The notes beneath the pieces are model-generated. The model searched no databases. It was not told the DNA's origin and saw only the letters and a program-made list of their open reading frames with translations. From Bacteroidales bacterium (GTDB lineage Bacteria > Bacteroidota > Bacteroidia > Bacteroidales > 4484-276): a stretch of 47,780 nucleotides of DNA. Of the stretch, positions 33,698 through 42,015 are shown one piece after another. The DNA lies in the NCBI GenBank assembly GCA_014860585.1, contig JACZJL010000122.1:1-47780 (forward strand), read 5' to 3'. Position 1 is the first letter of the stretch; the number at the start of each line of letters is the position of its first letter. Made by a program: the position numbers and the translations under genes.

Positions 33698-34177
33698 TTG
33701 TTTTAATGATGTACAATTGTATACTTTTGAATTGATTATTTAGTTTAAACATATTAAAAACTTGATATACAATATTTTAATATTATGAATTAAATTTTGA
33801 TCTGAGTGATTTAAACAATTAAAATTATCTTCAAACATGGCTTGATGTAAATTATGTAAATGACAGATTAATAACGACTAACAAATTTATAATACAATTG
33901 ATTAAAGAAAATTATCTATTTTTACAATTATCATCACTATTTAAGGCTGATGATTACACATGTAACATTAAATTTTAATTTTAGAAATGTAAATTAGCAA
34001 TGTTTTCTGATTTTGCTTACCGGTATTTAAACGTTGATAATGTCATTCCAGAAAACTTGAAGAAGTACTTCCCCCCTACTTCACGTCGAATCATTTTTTT
34101 TTCGTTTTTTGATGAGTTTCCTGTTTTTGAGAGAAAGCAGAAAAATGAGTCAAATAAAATTTGTCTCCCAAATTCGC
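33698..34177. other. AT-rich intergenic stretch between the XRE gene and the metal ABC operon
   Basis: No convincing gene. It has several ATGTAA motifs (33845, 33854, 33960, 33987). A 72-codon open frame at 34000-34218 runs across the next gene's promoter and start and has no recognisable features. The very AT-rich character here is unlike neighbouring genes. Confidence 0.6.
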
Positions 34178-34196
34178 TATTTTTGCACCTATTTGG
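34168..34196 (+). promoter_or_regulatory. Promoter and dyad upstream of the metal-binding lipoprotein gene
   Basis: A -7 box TATTTTTG (34178-34185), 26 nt before the start, is bracketed by CCAAAT (34168) and ATTTGG (34191), an inverted repeat with a 17-nt spacer. A metal-responsive repressor binding there would be sensible, but the arms are short. Confidence 0.35.
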
Positions 34197-34211
34197 TATT
34201 ATAAATTCTAA

Positions 34212-35162
34212 ATGTTGAATATGAAATTGAATGGACTCAACTTCTATCTGATTCTCAATACATTTTTTATTGTATTCGTCTCATGTGGAACAATGAGCAA
34301 CAGGGTAGACTTTAAAAGCTCATCCCGACTCAATGTCGTCGCTACAACAACGATGATCACTGATCTGGTTTATCAGATTTGTGGTGATAGCATCAATCTT
34401 ACCGGGCTAATGGGAAGCGGTGTTGATCCCCATCTGTACAAAGCCACAGAGGGTGATGTTTTTAGGATTTTCGATGCTGATGTAATTTTTTATAACGGTT
34501 TGCATCTCGAAGGACGGCTGGAGGACATTTTCAGAAAAATGAAACAACGAAATATCAATTCCATAGCTTTAGCTGATGCACTGGATAAAGAAGACCTTAT
34601 CAAAAGTGAGGGCGGCCAGGAATTGTATGATCCACATATCTGGTTCAGTGTACAGAATTGGAAACAGGCTGCCATCTTTATAACTAAATCCTTGATTGAG
34701 ATGGATGAAAAAAATGCAGCTTATTACAGTCAAAGCCTGCAGCGTTATTTGCAGGAATTGACAGATCTCGAAAATTTCATTTCGGAAAGTGTTGAACAAA
34801 TTCCCTCAACCCGCCGTGTGCTGATCACTGCACACGATGCTTTCGGTTATTTTGGCCACGAATTTGGCTTTGAAGTAATTGGATTACAGGGTATTAGCAC
34901 AATTTCAGAGTCAGGAGCCAAAGATGTGCGTAAACTGGCTGATGTGATCTTTGACCGCCAGATACCTGCAGTTTTTATTGAGTCCTCAGTATCAGACCGA
35001 AATATAAAGGCGTTAAAAGAAGCTGTGGCCTCGCGGGGCTTTGAAATTAGGATGGGTGGCACACTCTACTCTGATGCGCTTGGCTCTGAAGGTACACCCG
35101 AAGGAACTTATGTCGGTATGTATAAACATAATATGAGAACAATCAGGGAGGCTTTAAAATAA
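34212..35162 (+). CDS. Metal ABC transporter substrate-binding lipoprotein (TroA/ZnuA cluster A-I)
   Basis: A 316-residue cluster A-I metal-binding protein with a lipobox VFVSC (Cys25) for membrane anchoring. The ligands fit the TroA pattern: His74 in GVDPHLYK, His142 in DPHIW, His208 in TAHDAFGYF and Asp288 in TLYSDAL. The opening VVATTTMITDLV and FYNGLHLEG are family landmarks. Three His and one Asp suggest zinc or manganese; iron is less likely. It starts a four-gene operon with ATPase and two permeases; the ATG at 34221 is an alternative start. Confidence 0.95.
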   Translation: MLNMKLNGLNFYLILNTFFIVFVSCGTMSNRVDFKSSSRLNVVATTTMITDLVYQICGDSINLTGLMGSGVDPHLYKATEGDVFRIFDADVIFYNGLHLEGRLEDIFRKMKQRNINSIALADALDKEDLIKSEGGQELYDPHIWFSVQNWKQAAIFITKSLIEMDEKNAAYYSQSLQRYLQELTDLENFISESVEQIPSTRRVLITAHDAFGYFGHEFGFEVIGLQGISTISESGAKDVRKLADVIFDRQIPAVFIESSVSDRNIKALKEAVASRGFEIRMGGTLYSDALGSEGTPEGTYVGMYKHNMRTIREALK

Positions 35163-35171
35163 CATGAAATT

Positions 35172-35909
35172 ATGAAATCATCATTAGCGCTTGAAATACA
35201 TGATCTTACGGTAGCCTATAAGTTTAAACCTGTGCTGTGGGATATTGACCTTGATGTTCCTGAGGGAGTGATGATGGCCATTGTTGGACCGAATGGCGCT
35301 GGTAAATCCACGCTAATAAAATCGGTACTTGAGGTTGTGAAGCCCCTTGCAGGAACTGTAAAGATTTTTGGGGAACCCTATCAGCGTGTGCGCCCACGAG
35401 TGGGATACGTTCCACAAAAAACCAGCGTTGACTGGGATTTTCCAACTACAGTCCTCGATGCGGTATTGATGGGAACCTATGGAAAAATCGGTTGGATCAG
35501 GCGACCAGGAAGAAAAGAAAAAGAAATTGCACTCCAGGCTATCGATGAAGTGGGGCTTGCTGATTTTGCAAACAGACAAATCAATCAATTATCCGGGGGA
35601 CAGCAACAACGGGTATTTCTGGCAAGGGCCCTTGTGCAGCATGCCGATGTTTATTTTATGGACGAGCCATTTCAGGGTGTGGATGCTACAACCGAAAAAG
35701 CCATCATCAACATTTTAAAGAAGCTGAAAGAAAAAAACAAAACGGTTATTGCTGTTCACCATGACTTGCAGACAGTTACCGAGTATTTTGATTACATGGT
35801 CTTTGTGAATGTAAAAAAGATTGCAGATGGTAAGGTTGAAGATGTTTTTACTAACGAAAATCTGGAAAAAACCTACGGAACATCGTTTAACCTTGCAGTG
35901 CTTGAATAA
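35172..35909 (+). CDS. Metal ABC transporter ATP-binding protein (TroB-like)
   Basis: A 245-residue ABC ATPase: Walker A GPNGAGKS (39-46), signature LSGGQ (140-144), Walker B YFMDEP (Asp164, Glu165) and the switch histidine in VHHDLQTV. Its sequence and place between the binding protein (9-bp gap) and the permeases (6-bp gap) mark it as the energy subunit of the Zn/Mn importer, driving uptake from the periplasm. Confidence 0.96.
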   Translation: MKSSLALEIHDLTVAYKFKPVLWDIDLDVPEGVMMAIVGPNGAGKSTLIKSVLEVVKPLAGTVKIFGEPYQRVRPRVGYVPQKTSVDWDFPTTVLDAVLMGTYGKIGWIRRPGRKEKEIALQAIDEVGLADFANRQINQLSGGQQQRVFLARALVQHADVYFMDEPFQGVDATTEKAIINILKKLKEKNKTVIAVHHDLQTVTEYFDYMVFVNVKKIADGKVEDVFTNENLEKTYGTSFNLAVLE

Positions 35910-35915
35910 TGAATT

Positions 35916-37034
35916 ATGGCAATAATGAAATTCTTTGTTGATTTATTTACCGATTACACGATCCAAACCATTGTAATGGGTACAGCAGTGCTTGGTTTGG
36001 TGAGTGGATTATTGGGAACCTGGGCTGTACTAAGGAGGCAAAGTCTTTTGGGAGATGCAGTGGCGCATGCTTCATTGCCTGGTATTGCCGTAGCCTTTTT
36101 AATTACAGGTGTAAAAAATTCGTTGTTTTTCTTTGTTGGCGCAGCACTCGCAGGATGGCTGGCAACAATTTGGATTTCAAGCATTACAAACAATACCCGG
36201 ATAAAGAGCGATACAGCCTTAGCCATTGTTCTTGCTGTGTTTTTCGGATTTGGTATGGTGCTGATCACATTCATCCAGCGGATGCCAAATGCTAACCAGG
36301 CCGGACTCGAGTCTTTTCTTTTTGGTCAGGCGGCAACAATGCTTCGCCAGGATGTGATCACTATTTCGATTATCGCTGGCGCAGTTTTCGCAATTGTTGG
36401 CCTGTTTTGGAAGGAGTTCAAGCTACTGACCTTTGATCCTCAATTTGCTCATTCTATTGGATTTAACATCAAATTACTCGATACTCTGCTTAATACACTG
36501 ATAGTGATTGCGATCGTGCTGGGATTGCAGGCAGCAGGAGTCGTGCTGATGAGTGCCCTGTTAATAGCACCGGCTGCAGCAGCAAGGCAATGGACAAACA
36601 AACTAAAAAGAATGGCAATACTTGCGTCGATATTTGGATTAATTTCAGGAGTGGTTGGAACAGCAATTTCCTCCACTGCATCGAACCTGTCAACAGGTCC
36701 TGTTATCGTTCTGATATCCATTTTTATCGTTGCAATTTCGTTTCTTTTTGCACCGCAGCGTGGACTGATTGCACAGTTTTTTTTAAAACAGAAAAACAAA
36801 AAACGGATCGCATTAAACACCATGTTGGTTAACATTTATCAAATCTGCGGCCAACATGAAAACCAGGAGCACCTGCATTCGATAAGCATACTTAAACCAT
36901 TGCCATCTTTCAATAAGGTAACAATAAACAAGTTATCTGAGAATGGCCTGATTCGCCTTATCGATATGAAGCAGTGGTGTTTGACTGAAAAAGGTATCAA
37001 TAAAGCCAAACAAATCATCGAAAATGGAGGATAA
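35916..37034 (+). CDS. Metal ABC transporter permease with C-terminal winged-helix-like tail (first permease)
   Basis: A 372-residue ABC-3 family permease with about 8 helices in residues 1-295. The usual landmarks are GDAVAHASLPGIA and GVVLMSALLIAPAAAARQW. After the last helix (LFAPQRGLI) there is a ~72-residue soluble tail (301-372) starting NTMLVNIYQICG, with FNKVTINKLSENGLIRLID and LTEKGINKAKQI. That tail reads like the DNA-binding end of DtxR/MntR-type repressors and is longer than plain permeases (~270-290 residues). It is one of two permeases that would form a heterodimer. ATG at 35925 is an alternative start. Confidence 0.9.
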   Translation: MAIMKFFVDLFTDYTIQTIVMGTAVLGLVSGLLGTWAVLRRQSLLGDAVAHASLPGIAVAFLITGVKNSLFFFVGAALAGWLATIWISSITNNTRIKSDTALAIVLAVFFGFGMVLITFIQRMPNANQAGLESFLFGQAATMLRQDVITISIIAGAVFAIVGLFWKEFKLLTFDPQFAHSIGFNIKLLDTLLNTLIVIAIVLGLQAAGVVLMSALLIAPAAAARQWTNKLKRMAILASIFGLISGVVGTAISSTASNLSTGPVIVLISIFIVAISFLFAPQRGLIAQFFLKQKNKKRIALNTMLVNIYQICGQHENQEHLHSISILKPLPSFNKVTINKLSENGLIRLIDMKQWCLTEKGINKAKQIIENGG

Positions 37035-37037
37035 TAA

Positions 37038-38213
37038 ATGATTGGTTTACAGATTGAAATTATCGTGATTGCAATGCTTGTGGCCGTTACCTGTGCCATC
37101 CCTGGCGTTTTCCTGGTACTTCGCAAAATGTCGATGATCAGCGACGCCATCAGTCATGCCATCCTTCCGGGTATTGCTATTGGATTTTTAATTACACATT
37201 CAATTCATTCACCTTTTTTAATAATACTCGCTGCCCTGATGGGTGTTATCACCGTTGCACTGACAGAGGCAGTAAGCAATACCAAATTGGTCAAAGAAGA
37301 TGCCGCTACCGGGCTTGTTTTTCCGGCGCTTTTCAGTATCGGGGTAATTTTAATTTCGATGAATGCCGGAAATATTCACATTGACACCGATACAGTATTG
37401 CTGGGTGAAATCGCATTTGCACCTTTCGACCGGTTTACCTATAATGATGTTGATCTTGGACCGAAAAGCCTCTGGGTGATGAGTCTCATTTTTACAATTA
37501 ACCTGCTTTTTATCTGGATATTCTTTAAAGAGCTGAAATTAAGTACTTTCGATATCAATCTTGCCACTAGTTATGGCTTTATACCCGTAGTGCTCAATTA
37601 CGCCCTCATGAGCATTGTGTCGGTAACAATTGTCGGCGCTTTTGATGTAGTTGGCGTAATCCTGGTCATCGCTTTGATGATTGCCCCTGCAGCCACTGCC
37701 TCCATGCTCACCAACAAGCTGAAGCAAATGATCTGGTTCTCTGTTTTGATAGGTATGCTGGCCGCTCTGTCGGGGTATTGGATAGCGCGTTTTTTCGATG
37801 CTTCCATTGCAGGAGTTATGGCCACAATGTGTGGGGTGATTTTTTTTATTGTTTATTTGTTTGCTCCAGAACGCGGATTGATTGCTGCCATGAAACGCCG
37901 CAACCGGCAAAAAACTGAATTTGCTCAAATGACCCTGGCCATTCATATTTTCAACCACAGCAGAGAAAATGATGATCTTCAAGAACGAATGAAAGGCCAG
38001 CTGCCATTTCACCTGGGATGGGACCAGCCCTTTATCGAAAAAATTGTGAAACGATCAGTAAATATGGGAATAGTGACTGTTGAAAAGGAATTGATTTCGA
38101 TCACAGATAAGGGAAAAAAATTTGTTGAAGCTGCCAACAGCCTCATCGGCTCCAAATATCATCCAAGTTTTACAACTTTACGGAATGAGTTCATCATCTT
38201 CACCGACTCTTAG
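37038..38213 (+). CDS. Metal ABC transporter permease with C-terminal winged-helix-like tail (second permease)
   Basis: A 391-residue ABC-3 permease, 3 bp after its partner. It has the same landmarks (SDAISHAILPGIAIG; GVILVIALMIAPAATA) and a soluble tail from ~298 to 391: MTLAIHIFNHSREN, FIEKIVKRSVNMGIVTVEK, SITDKGKKFVEAANSL. That is again a winged-helix-like unit plus ~25 extra residues. Both permeases in one operon carry the tail, so it was duplicated with the permease. It may link transport to intracellular metal sensing; inference only. Confidence 0.9.
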   Translation: MIGLQIEIIVIAMLVAVTCAIPGVFLVLRKMSMISDAISHAILPGIAIGFLITHSIHSPFLIILAALMGVITVALTEAVSNTKLVKEDAATGLVFPALFSIGVILISMNAGNIHIDTDTVLLGEIAFAPFDRFTYNDVDLGPKSLWVMSLIFTINLLFIWIFFKELKLSTFDINLATSYGFIPVVLNYALMSIVSVTIVGAFDVVGVILVIALMIAPAATASMLTNKLKQMIWFSVLIGMLAALSGYWIARFFDASIAGVMATMCGVIFFIVYLFAPERGLIAAMKRRNRQKTEFAQMTLAIHIFNHSRENDDLQERMKGQLPFHLGWDQPFIEKIVKRSVNMGIVTVEKELISITDKGKKFVEAANSLIGSKYHPSFTTLRNEFIIFTDS

Positions 38214-38226
38214 CGATTGATATTGA

Positions 38227-38273
38227 GGAGTTTCAGTAACAGGAACCTGATCATATCTGTTTCATTCAACTCC
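38227..38273. terminator. Possible bidirectional terminator between the permease and kinase genes
   Basis: GGAGTT (38227-38232) pairs with AACTCC (38268-38273), with an inner AACAG/CTGTT pairing, in the 62-bp gap between two converging genes. The stem is interrupted and T-runs are weak, so this is tentative. Confidence 0.35.
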
Positions 38274-38275
38274 AA

Positions 38276-40687
38276 TTAAGGGTGCCCAACCGGTTGTTCG
38301 CTGTTTCTATTGGTAGGTAAATAAAATGACAAACGCTGGTAAAGTTCGCTGATATCCACCGGTTTATTGATGCAACCGGAGAATAGTTTCCTTATTTCTG
38401 CATCAAGTTTTGGAAAATCAATGGATGCCGTGAAAGCGATGATTGGAATATCTTTCAGGTCTGGGTCTGCCTTGATTACCTTAGCTGCTTCAATACCATT
38501 TTTTACCGGCATCTTCATATCCGAAAGGATTAAGGTTGGCCTTATTTCTTTTGCTTTTTCGATCAATTGTTCGCCATTTTCAACAACATGCAGTTCCACA
38601 GCAGTATCTACAAAAAATGACTGAACTACTTTTCGGTTCAATTCTTCATCATCTGCCACCAGCAAAACACCACCGGTAAACTGAAAATCAATATTTCGGG
38701 CTATTGGCTTTGCTCTTTTAAACTCCGATGTTTCAGGAAAAGCTAAGGAAACCTTGTGCAGACTCACTGTGAATGTACTTCCTTTACCAGGCTTGCTTAT
38801 CAGGGTGATGTCTCCTCCCATCAGATTTGAAAACTTTTTCGATATAGCCAGTCCAAGACCAGTCCCTCTATATAAATCACTTTCCTGATGCTTAGCCTGG
38901 ACAAATGATTCGAAAATATCTCTCTGATCTTCAGGTTTTATACCAATTCCGGTGTCTTCCACAACAATATCAATATGATATGTACTCGAAGCGTAAAATT
39001 TCTGGTGACTTACTGATGGCCGAACGCTGATTTTAACATATCCATGATGAGTGAATTTTAGCGCATTTCCAACCAGATTGACTAAAATTTGACGAAGCAG
39101 CACCTGATCAAGGTAAAAATGCTCCGGGAGGGTTTCATCATAATCTGCGCTAAACTCAATTTCGGCGTCTTTTGCGCTTAGATGAAATGAATACCAGATA
39201 TCATGAATCAATGATTTCAGATTTGTATGTACCGGATTAACCTCGATTTTTCCAGCCTCAATTTTTGACATATTCAGCACATCATTGAGTAAAGCCAGAA
39301 GATTATAACTGCTTACTTCAATGGCATCAAGGTATTCTCCAACCTTTGGGTCGGTAATGGTCGTTTTCATTTTTGAATTAAACCCGATAATCGCATTTAA
39401 CGGTGTTCTTACTTCATGGCTCATATTGGCCAAAAACTGACTCTTAAACTCCAACGCACGCTCGGTGTCCGATTTGGCTTTACGCAGATCAGCATTGGTC
39501 TTTTCTAATGCAAGCTGAGTCGCTTCTAATTTTCGTTTTGCTTTCCTCACGCGCGTGAACAGGTATGAAATAATCCCTAAAACAATAAAAGCTATAATGA
39601 CTAAACTGATCATCACACGGGAAATCCGTATCTGCCTTTCGTTTGCAATCTTTTCCAGTTCCATCTTCTGGTTCAATTCCTGCTCTCGTCTTTCAAAATC
39701 AAAATTGGCCTGCATCTCCTTGATTTGAATATCTTTTTCGATGGTAAAGATTGAATCCTTGAATTGGTTTTCAAGTTCGAGGTAATCGTAAGCTTCCTTG
39801 TAATTTCCTTGATTATAGTAATAGTGGGAATAAACTCCATAAATGTTTCGAATGACGTTCAGGTTGTTTTGCGATTGGGCAAGCTCATAACTTTCCTCCA
39901 AATATTTTCGGCCTTCCAGGTCTTTGTTTAAAAATATCATCAGACATGAACCCATATTCATAAGCAATCTCGCGCGTTCATGGCCCGGTAAATATTCCTT
40001 CAATTCATAGGCAAGATCATAGTTTTCCATGGCCAGCTCATACTCTTTCTTTGCCTGATGCACGGCGCCAAGGTTATTATAAATCCCGGAAAGTGCACGA
40101 TGGTTTTCTACCAATTTAAGCACACTAAGTGCCTCGCTAAGATACACGTAAGCCGAGTCATGAAGTTGCATTTTGTGAAACAGCGCACCAATATTCATTT
40201 GGGTTATGGCTATTTTTTCCTTGTCACCTGCATTTTTCTTCAATTCCAGGGACTTAAAATAATACTTACTACTGGTTTCATAATCATTGATCGTTTGATA
40301 TAAAATACCCAGGTTATTGTAAATTTGTTCAATACGAAGGGTATCTTTGGCATTTTCGCTGATGCTGAGTGCATTCAGCCAATATTCGGCTGTGGTTTTG
40401 TAATCACCCTGATAATAATAGGTGGTACCAAGGATACTAGTAAAAACAATTTCATGCTTGAAATTTTTGACTTTAATTGCATAGGATATGGCCTCTTTGC
40501 AAATTTCCCGGCACTGATCAATATCCACATTCATCAAATAATCGGTCATCGCGTTGTAAGTCCACAAGATATCGTCATCGGAAATTGTATCACTTTGCAT
40601 GACCATTCTCAGGCTGTCGATGTATTTGTCAGCTTTAAGACTTTGGAAAAAAAGCAGAAAGATGAATACCAGGTAGATTTTTTTCAT
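38276..40687 (-). CDS. Hybrid sensor histidine kinase/response regulator with periplasmic TPRs
   Basis: An 803-residue protein. After an N-terminal signal (MKKIYLVFIFLLFFQSLKA) there are about 6-7 tetratricopeptide repeats (~40-310), for example IYNNLGILYQTINDYETSSKYY. A coiled coil leads to a transmembrane helix (~357-378). Next come the HisKA domain (His424 in MSHEVRTPLNAIIG) and HATPase (NLVGNALKFTHHG; DTGIGI; GTGLGLAI). A C-terminal receiver follows with Asp723 in LSDMKMP and Lys in the KPVD segment. It senses a periplasmic cue, probably through TPR protein interactions, and passes phosphate to its own receiver; no output regulator is adjacent. Confidence 0.95.
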   Translation of the reverse strand: MKKIYLVFIFLLFFQSLKADKYIDSLRMVMQSDTISDDDILWTYNAMTDYLMNVDIDQCREICKEAISYAIKVKNFKHEIVFTSILGTTYYYQGDYKTTAEYWLNALSISENAKDTLRIEQIYNNLGILYQTINDYETSSKYYFKSLELKKNAGDKEKIAITQMNIGALFHKMQLHDSAYVYLSEALSVLKLVENHRALSGIYNNLGAVHQAKKEYELAMENYDLAYELKEYLPGHERARLLMNMGSCLMIFLNKDLEGRKYLEESYELAQSQNNLNVIRNIYGVYSHYYYNQGNYKEAYDYLELENQFKDSIFTIEKDIQIKEMQANFDFERREQELNQKMELEKIANERQIRISRVMISLVIIAFIVLGIISYLFTRVRKAKRKLEATQLALEKTNADLRKAKSDTERALEFKSQFLANMSHEVRTPLNAIIGFNSKMKTTITDPKVGEYLDAIEVSSYNLLALLNDVLNMSKIEAGKIEVNPVHTNLKSLIHDIWYSFHLSAKDAEIEFSADYDETLPEHFYLDQVLLRQILVNLVGNALKFTHHGYVKISVRPSVSHQKFYASSTYHIDIVVEDTGIGIKPEDQRDIFESFVQAKHQESDLYRGTGLGLAISKKFSNLMGGDITLISKPGKGSTFTVSLHKVSLAFPETSEFKRAKPIARNIDFQFTGGVLLVADDEELNRKVVQSFFVDTAVELHVVENGEQLIEKAKEIRPTLILSDMKMPVKNGIEAAKVIKADPDLKDIPIIAFTASIDFPKLDAEIRKLFSGCINKPVDISELYQRLSFYLPTNRNSEQPVGHP

Positions 40688-40980
40688 TTAATCATCAGTT
40701 TAGTAAGTCAATACCTGCCAGCTATGAAACATGGTACCATTTAACCGACCGAAAAAACCAAATCACATTATTCCGGCGCTGGCAAACGAATTCAAATCAG
40801 GCAGTTTTGCTTTGCAAATATAATTGATGTTGCTTTAAGAATTCATATCCGGAAAAAAGTTTCCAATTTTTAGTACATACTTTTATGCACAAATTAAATA
40901 TGGACTTTGATTATCAATGGAGTTAGCTTTTTGTATTGCTTTTCATTAACAGGGTTGCATAAAACTTTTTTTTCAGGATG
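40688..40980. other. Non-coding stretch between the kinase and rplM
   Basis: No gene seen. It has a minus-strand -7 box TATATTTG (40815-40822), 128 nt before the kinase start, and ends in the rplM promoter. Confidence 0.5.
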
Positions 40981-41011
40981 TTTGTTGATAACCAAATTAA
41001 TTCTACTTTTG
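40981..41011 (+). promoter_or_regulatory. Promoter of the rplM-rpsI ribosomal operon
   Basis: The best promoter in the window: TTTG (40981-40984), exactly 19 nt, TACTTTTG (41004-41011), both elements perfect. The leader of about 47 nt opens with a small CCC...GGG stem (41015-41030). Confidence 0.75.
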
Positions 41012-41064
41012 CAGCCCGTTTTAAAAAGGGATTTTAAAAAGGAATAGATTTAACTGATTAATAA

Positions 41065-41520
41065 ATGGATACCTTAAGTTACAAGACAGTAAGCGCCAAT
41101 AAAGAGACAGTAACCAAAGAATGGGTTCTTGTTGACGCTGAAAACGAAGTTCTGGGGCGGTTGGCCTCAAAAGTAGCGCTTCTGCTGCGTGGAAAACTCA
41201 AAACAAACTACACACCCCATGTTGATTGCGGTGATAATGTGGTTGTTATCAATGCCGAAAAGGTCAGACTGACCGGCAATAAATGGGCTGATAAGGAGTA
41301 TATCACCCACTCAGGTTACCCCGGAGGTCAAAAGGTTTTGACCGCCACACAGTTTAAATTAAGAAAGCCAGGCTCGATAGTTGAAGAGGCAGTCAGAGGA
41401 ATGCTTCCAAAAAACAAACTCTCAAACCAACTTTTCCGTAATCTTCATGTTTACGTTGGTCCTGAGCACAATCAGGAAGCGCAAAAGCCAAGGAAAATCA
41501 ACTTAAATGAAATTAAATAA
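41065..41520 (+). CDS. rplM: 50S ribosomal protein L13
   Basis: A 151-residue L13, of normal length. Typical segments: WVLVDAENEVLGRLAS, GDNVVVINAEKVRLTG, YPGGQK, AVRGMLPKN, LHVYVGPEHNQEAQKP. It is an early-assembly large-subunit protein. It is paired with rpsI three bases downstream, as almost everywhere in bacteria. Confidence 0.98.
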   Translation: MDTLSYKTVSANKETVTKEWVLVDAENEVLGRLASKVALLLRGKLKTNYTPHVDCGDNVVVINAEKVRLTGNKWADKEYITHSGYPGGQKVLTATQFKLRKPGSIVEEAVRGMLPKNKLSNQLFRNLHVYVGPEHNQEAQKPRKINLNEIK

Positions 41521-41523
41521 GCA

Positions 41524-41910
41524 ATGGAAGTAATCAACACGATAGGCAGGAGAAAAACCGCTGTAGCAAGGGTATATGTTCAACCAGGCAGTGGCAAAAT
41601 CACCATCAACAAACGTGAAATTGAACACTATTTTACAGTCGAAACACTACAGAATATTGTTCGCCAACCGTTGGAACTTACCAACTATGTTGACAAATTA
41701 GATATTAAAGCCAACCTTGACGGTGGAGGTATTAAAGGACAAGCAGAAGCGCTTCGTCTTGCCATTTCAAGAGCAATTATTGAGATGGAACCGGAACATC
41801 GTCCTATCCTCAAATCCAATGGGTTTCTCAGAAGAGACCCCAGGATGGTTGAACGTAAAAAGCCCGGTCAGAAAAAAGCCCGTAAAAGATTTCAATTTAG
41901 TAAACGATAG
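41524..41910 (+). CDS. rpsI: 30S ribosomal protein S9
   Basis: A 128-residue S9. The N-terminal GRRKTAVARVYVQPG and the C-terminal basic tail KKARKRFQFSKR, which reaches the P-site tRNA, are intact. It is co-transcribed with rplM (3-bp gap). Confidence 0.98.
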   Translation: MEVINTIGRRKTAVARVYVQPGSGKITINKREIEHYFTVETLQNIVRQPLELTNYVDKLDIKANLDGGGIKGQAEALRLAISRAIIEMEPEHRPILKSNGFLRRDPRMVERKKPGQKKARKRFQFSKR

Positions 41911-42015
41911 TACCCGGATATTAAAGTGTTTAGTATCCAAACCGGTGAGACTTCATCCCGCGTTGAACTACTCATTGGTTGCTTAATCGGAATGTAAACA
42001 TAAACTCAAAACTCA
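41911..42015 (+). promoter_or_regulatory. Structured spacer before rpsB, candidate S2 leader
   Basis: A 105-bp gap with two nested-in-series hairpins. GGATAT (41916-41921) pairs with GTATCC (41933-41938). Directly after, AACCGGTGAG (41940-41949) pairs with CTCATTGGTT (41971-41980) over ten bases, including two G-U pairs, with a 21-nt loop. No promoter or T-run follows. It may be the site where S2 represses its own mRNA. Confidence 0.5.

Noticed and set aside
33698-34000. Possible small RNA or replication origin-like AT-rich repeats
   Set aside because: No DnaA-type boxes, no promoter-terminator pair; only AT-richness and ATGTAA motifs.
34000-34218. A 72-codon open frame before the metal-binding lipoprotein gene
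   Set aside because: It runs through the promoter box and start codon of the next gene, is low-complexity, and shows no family features.
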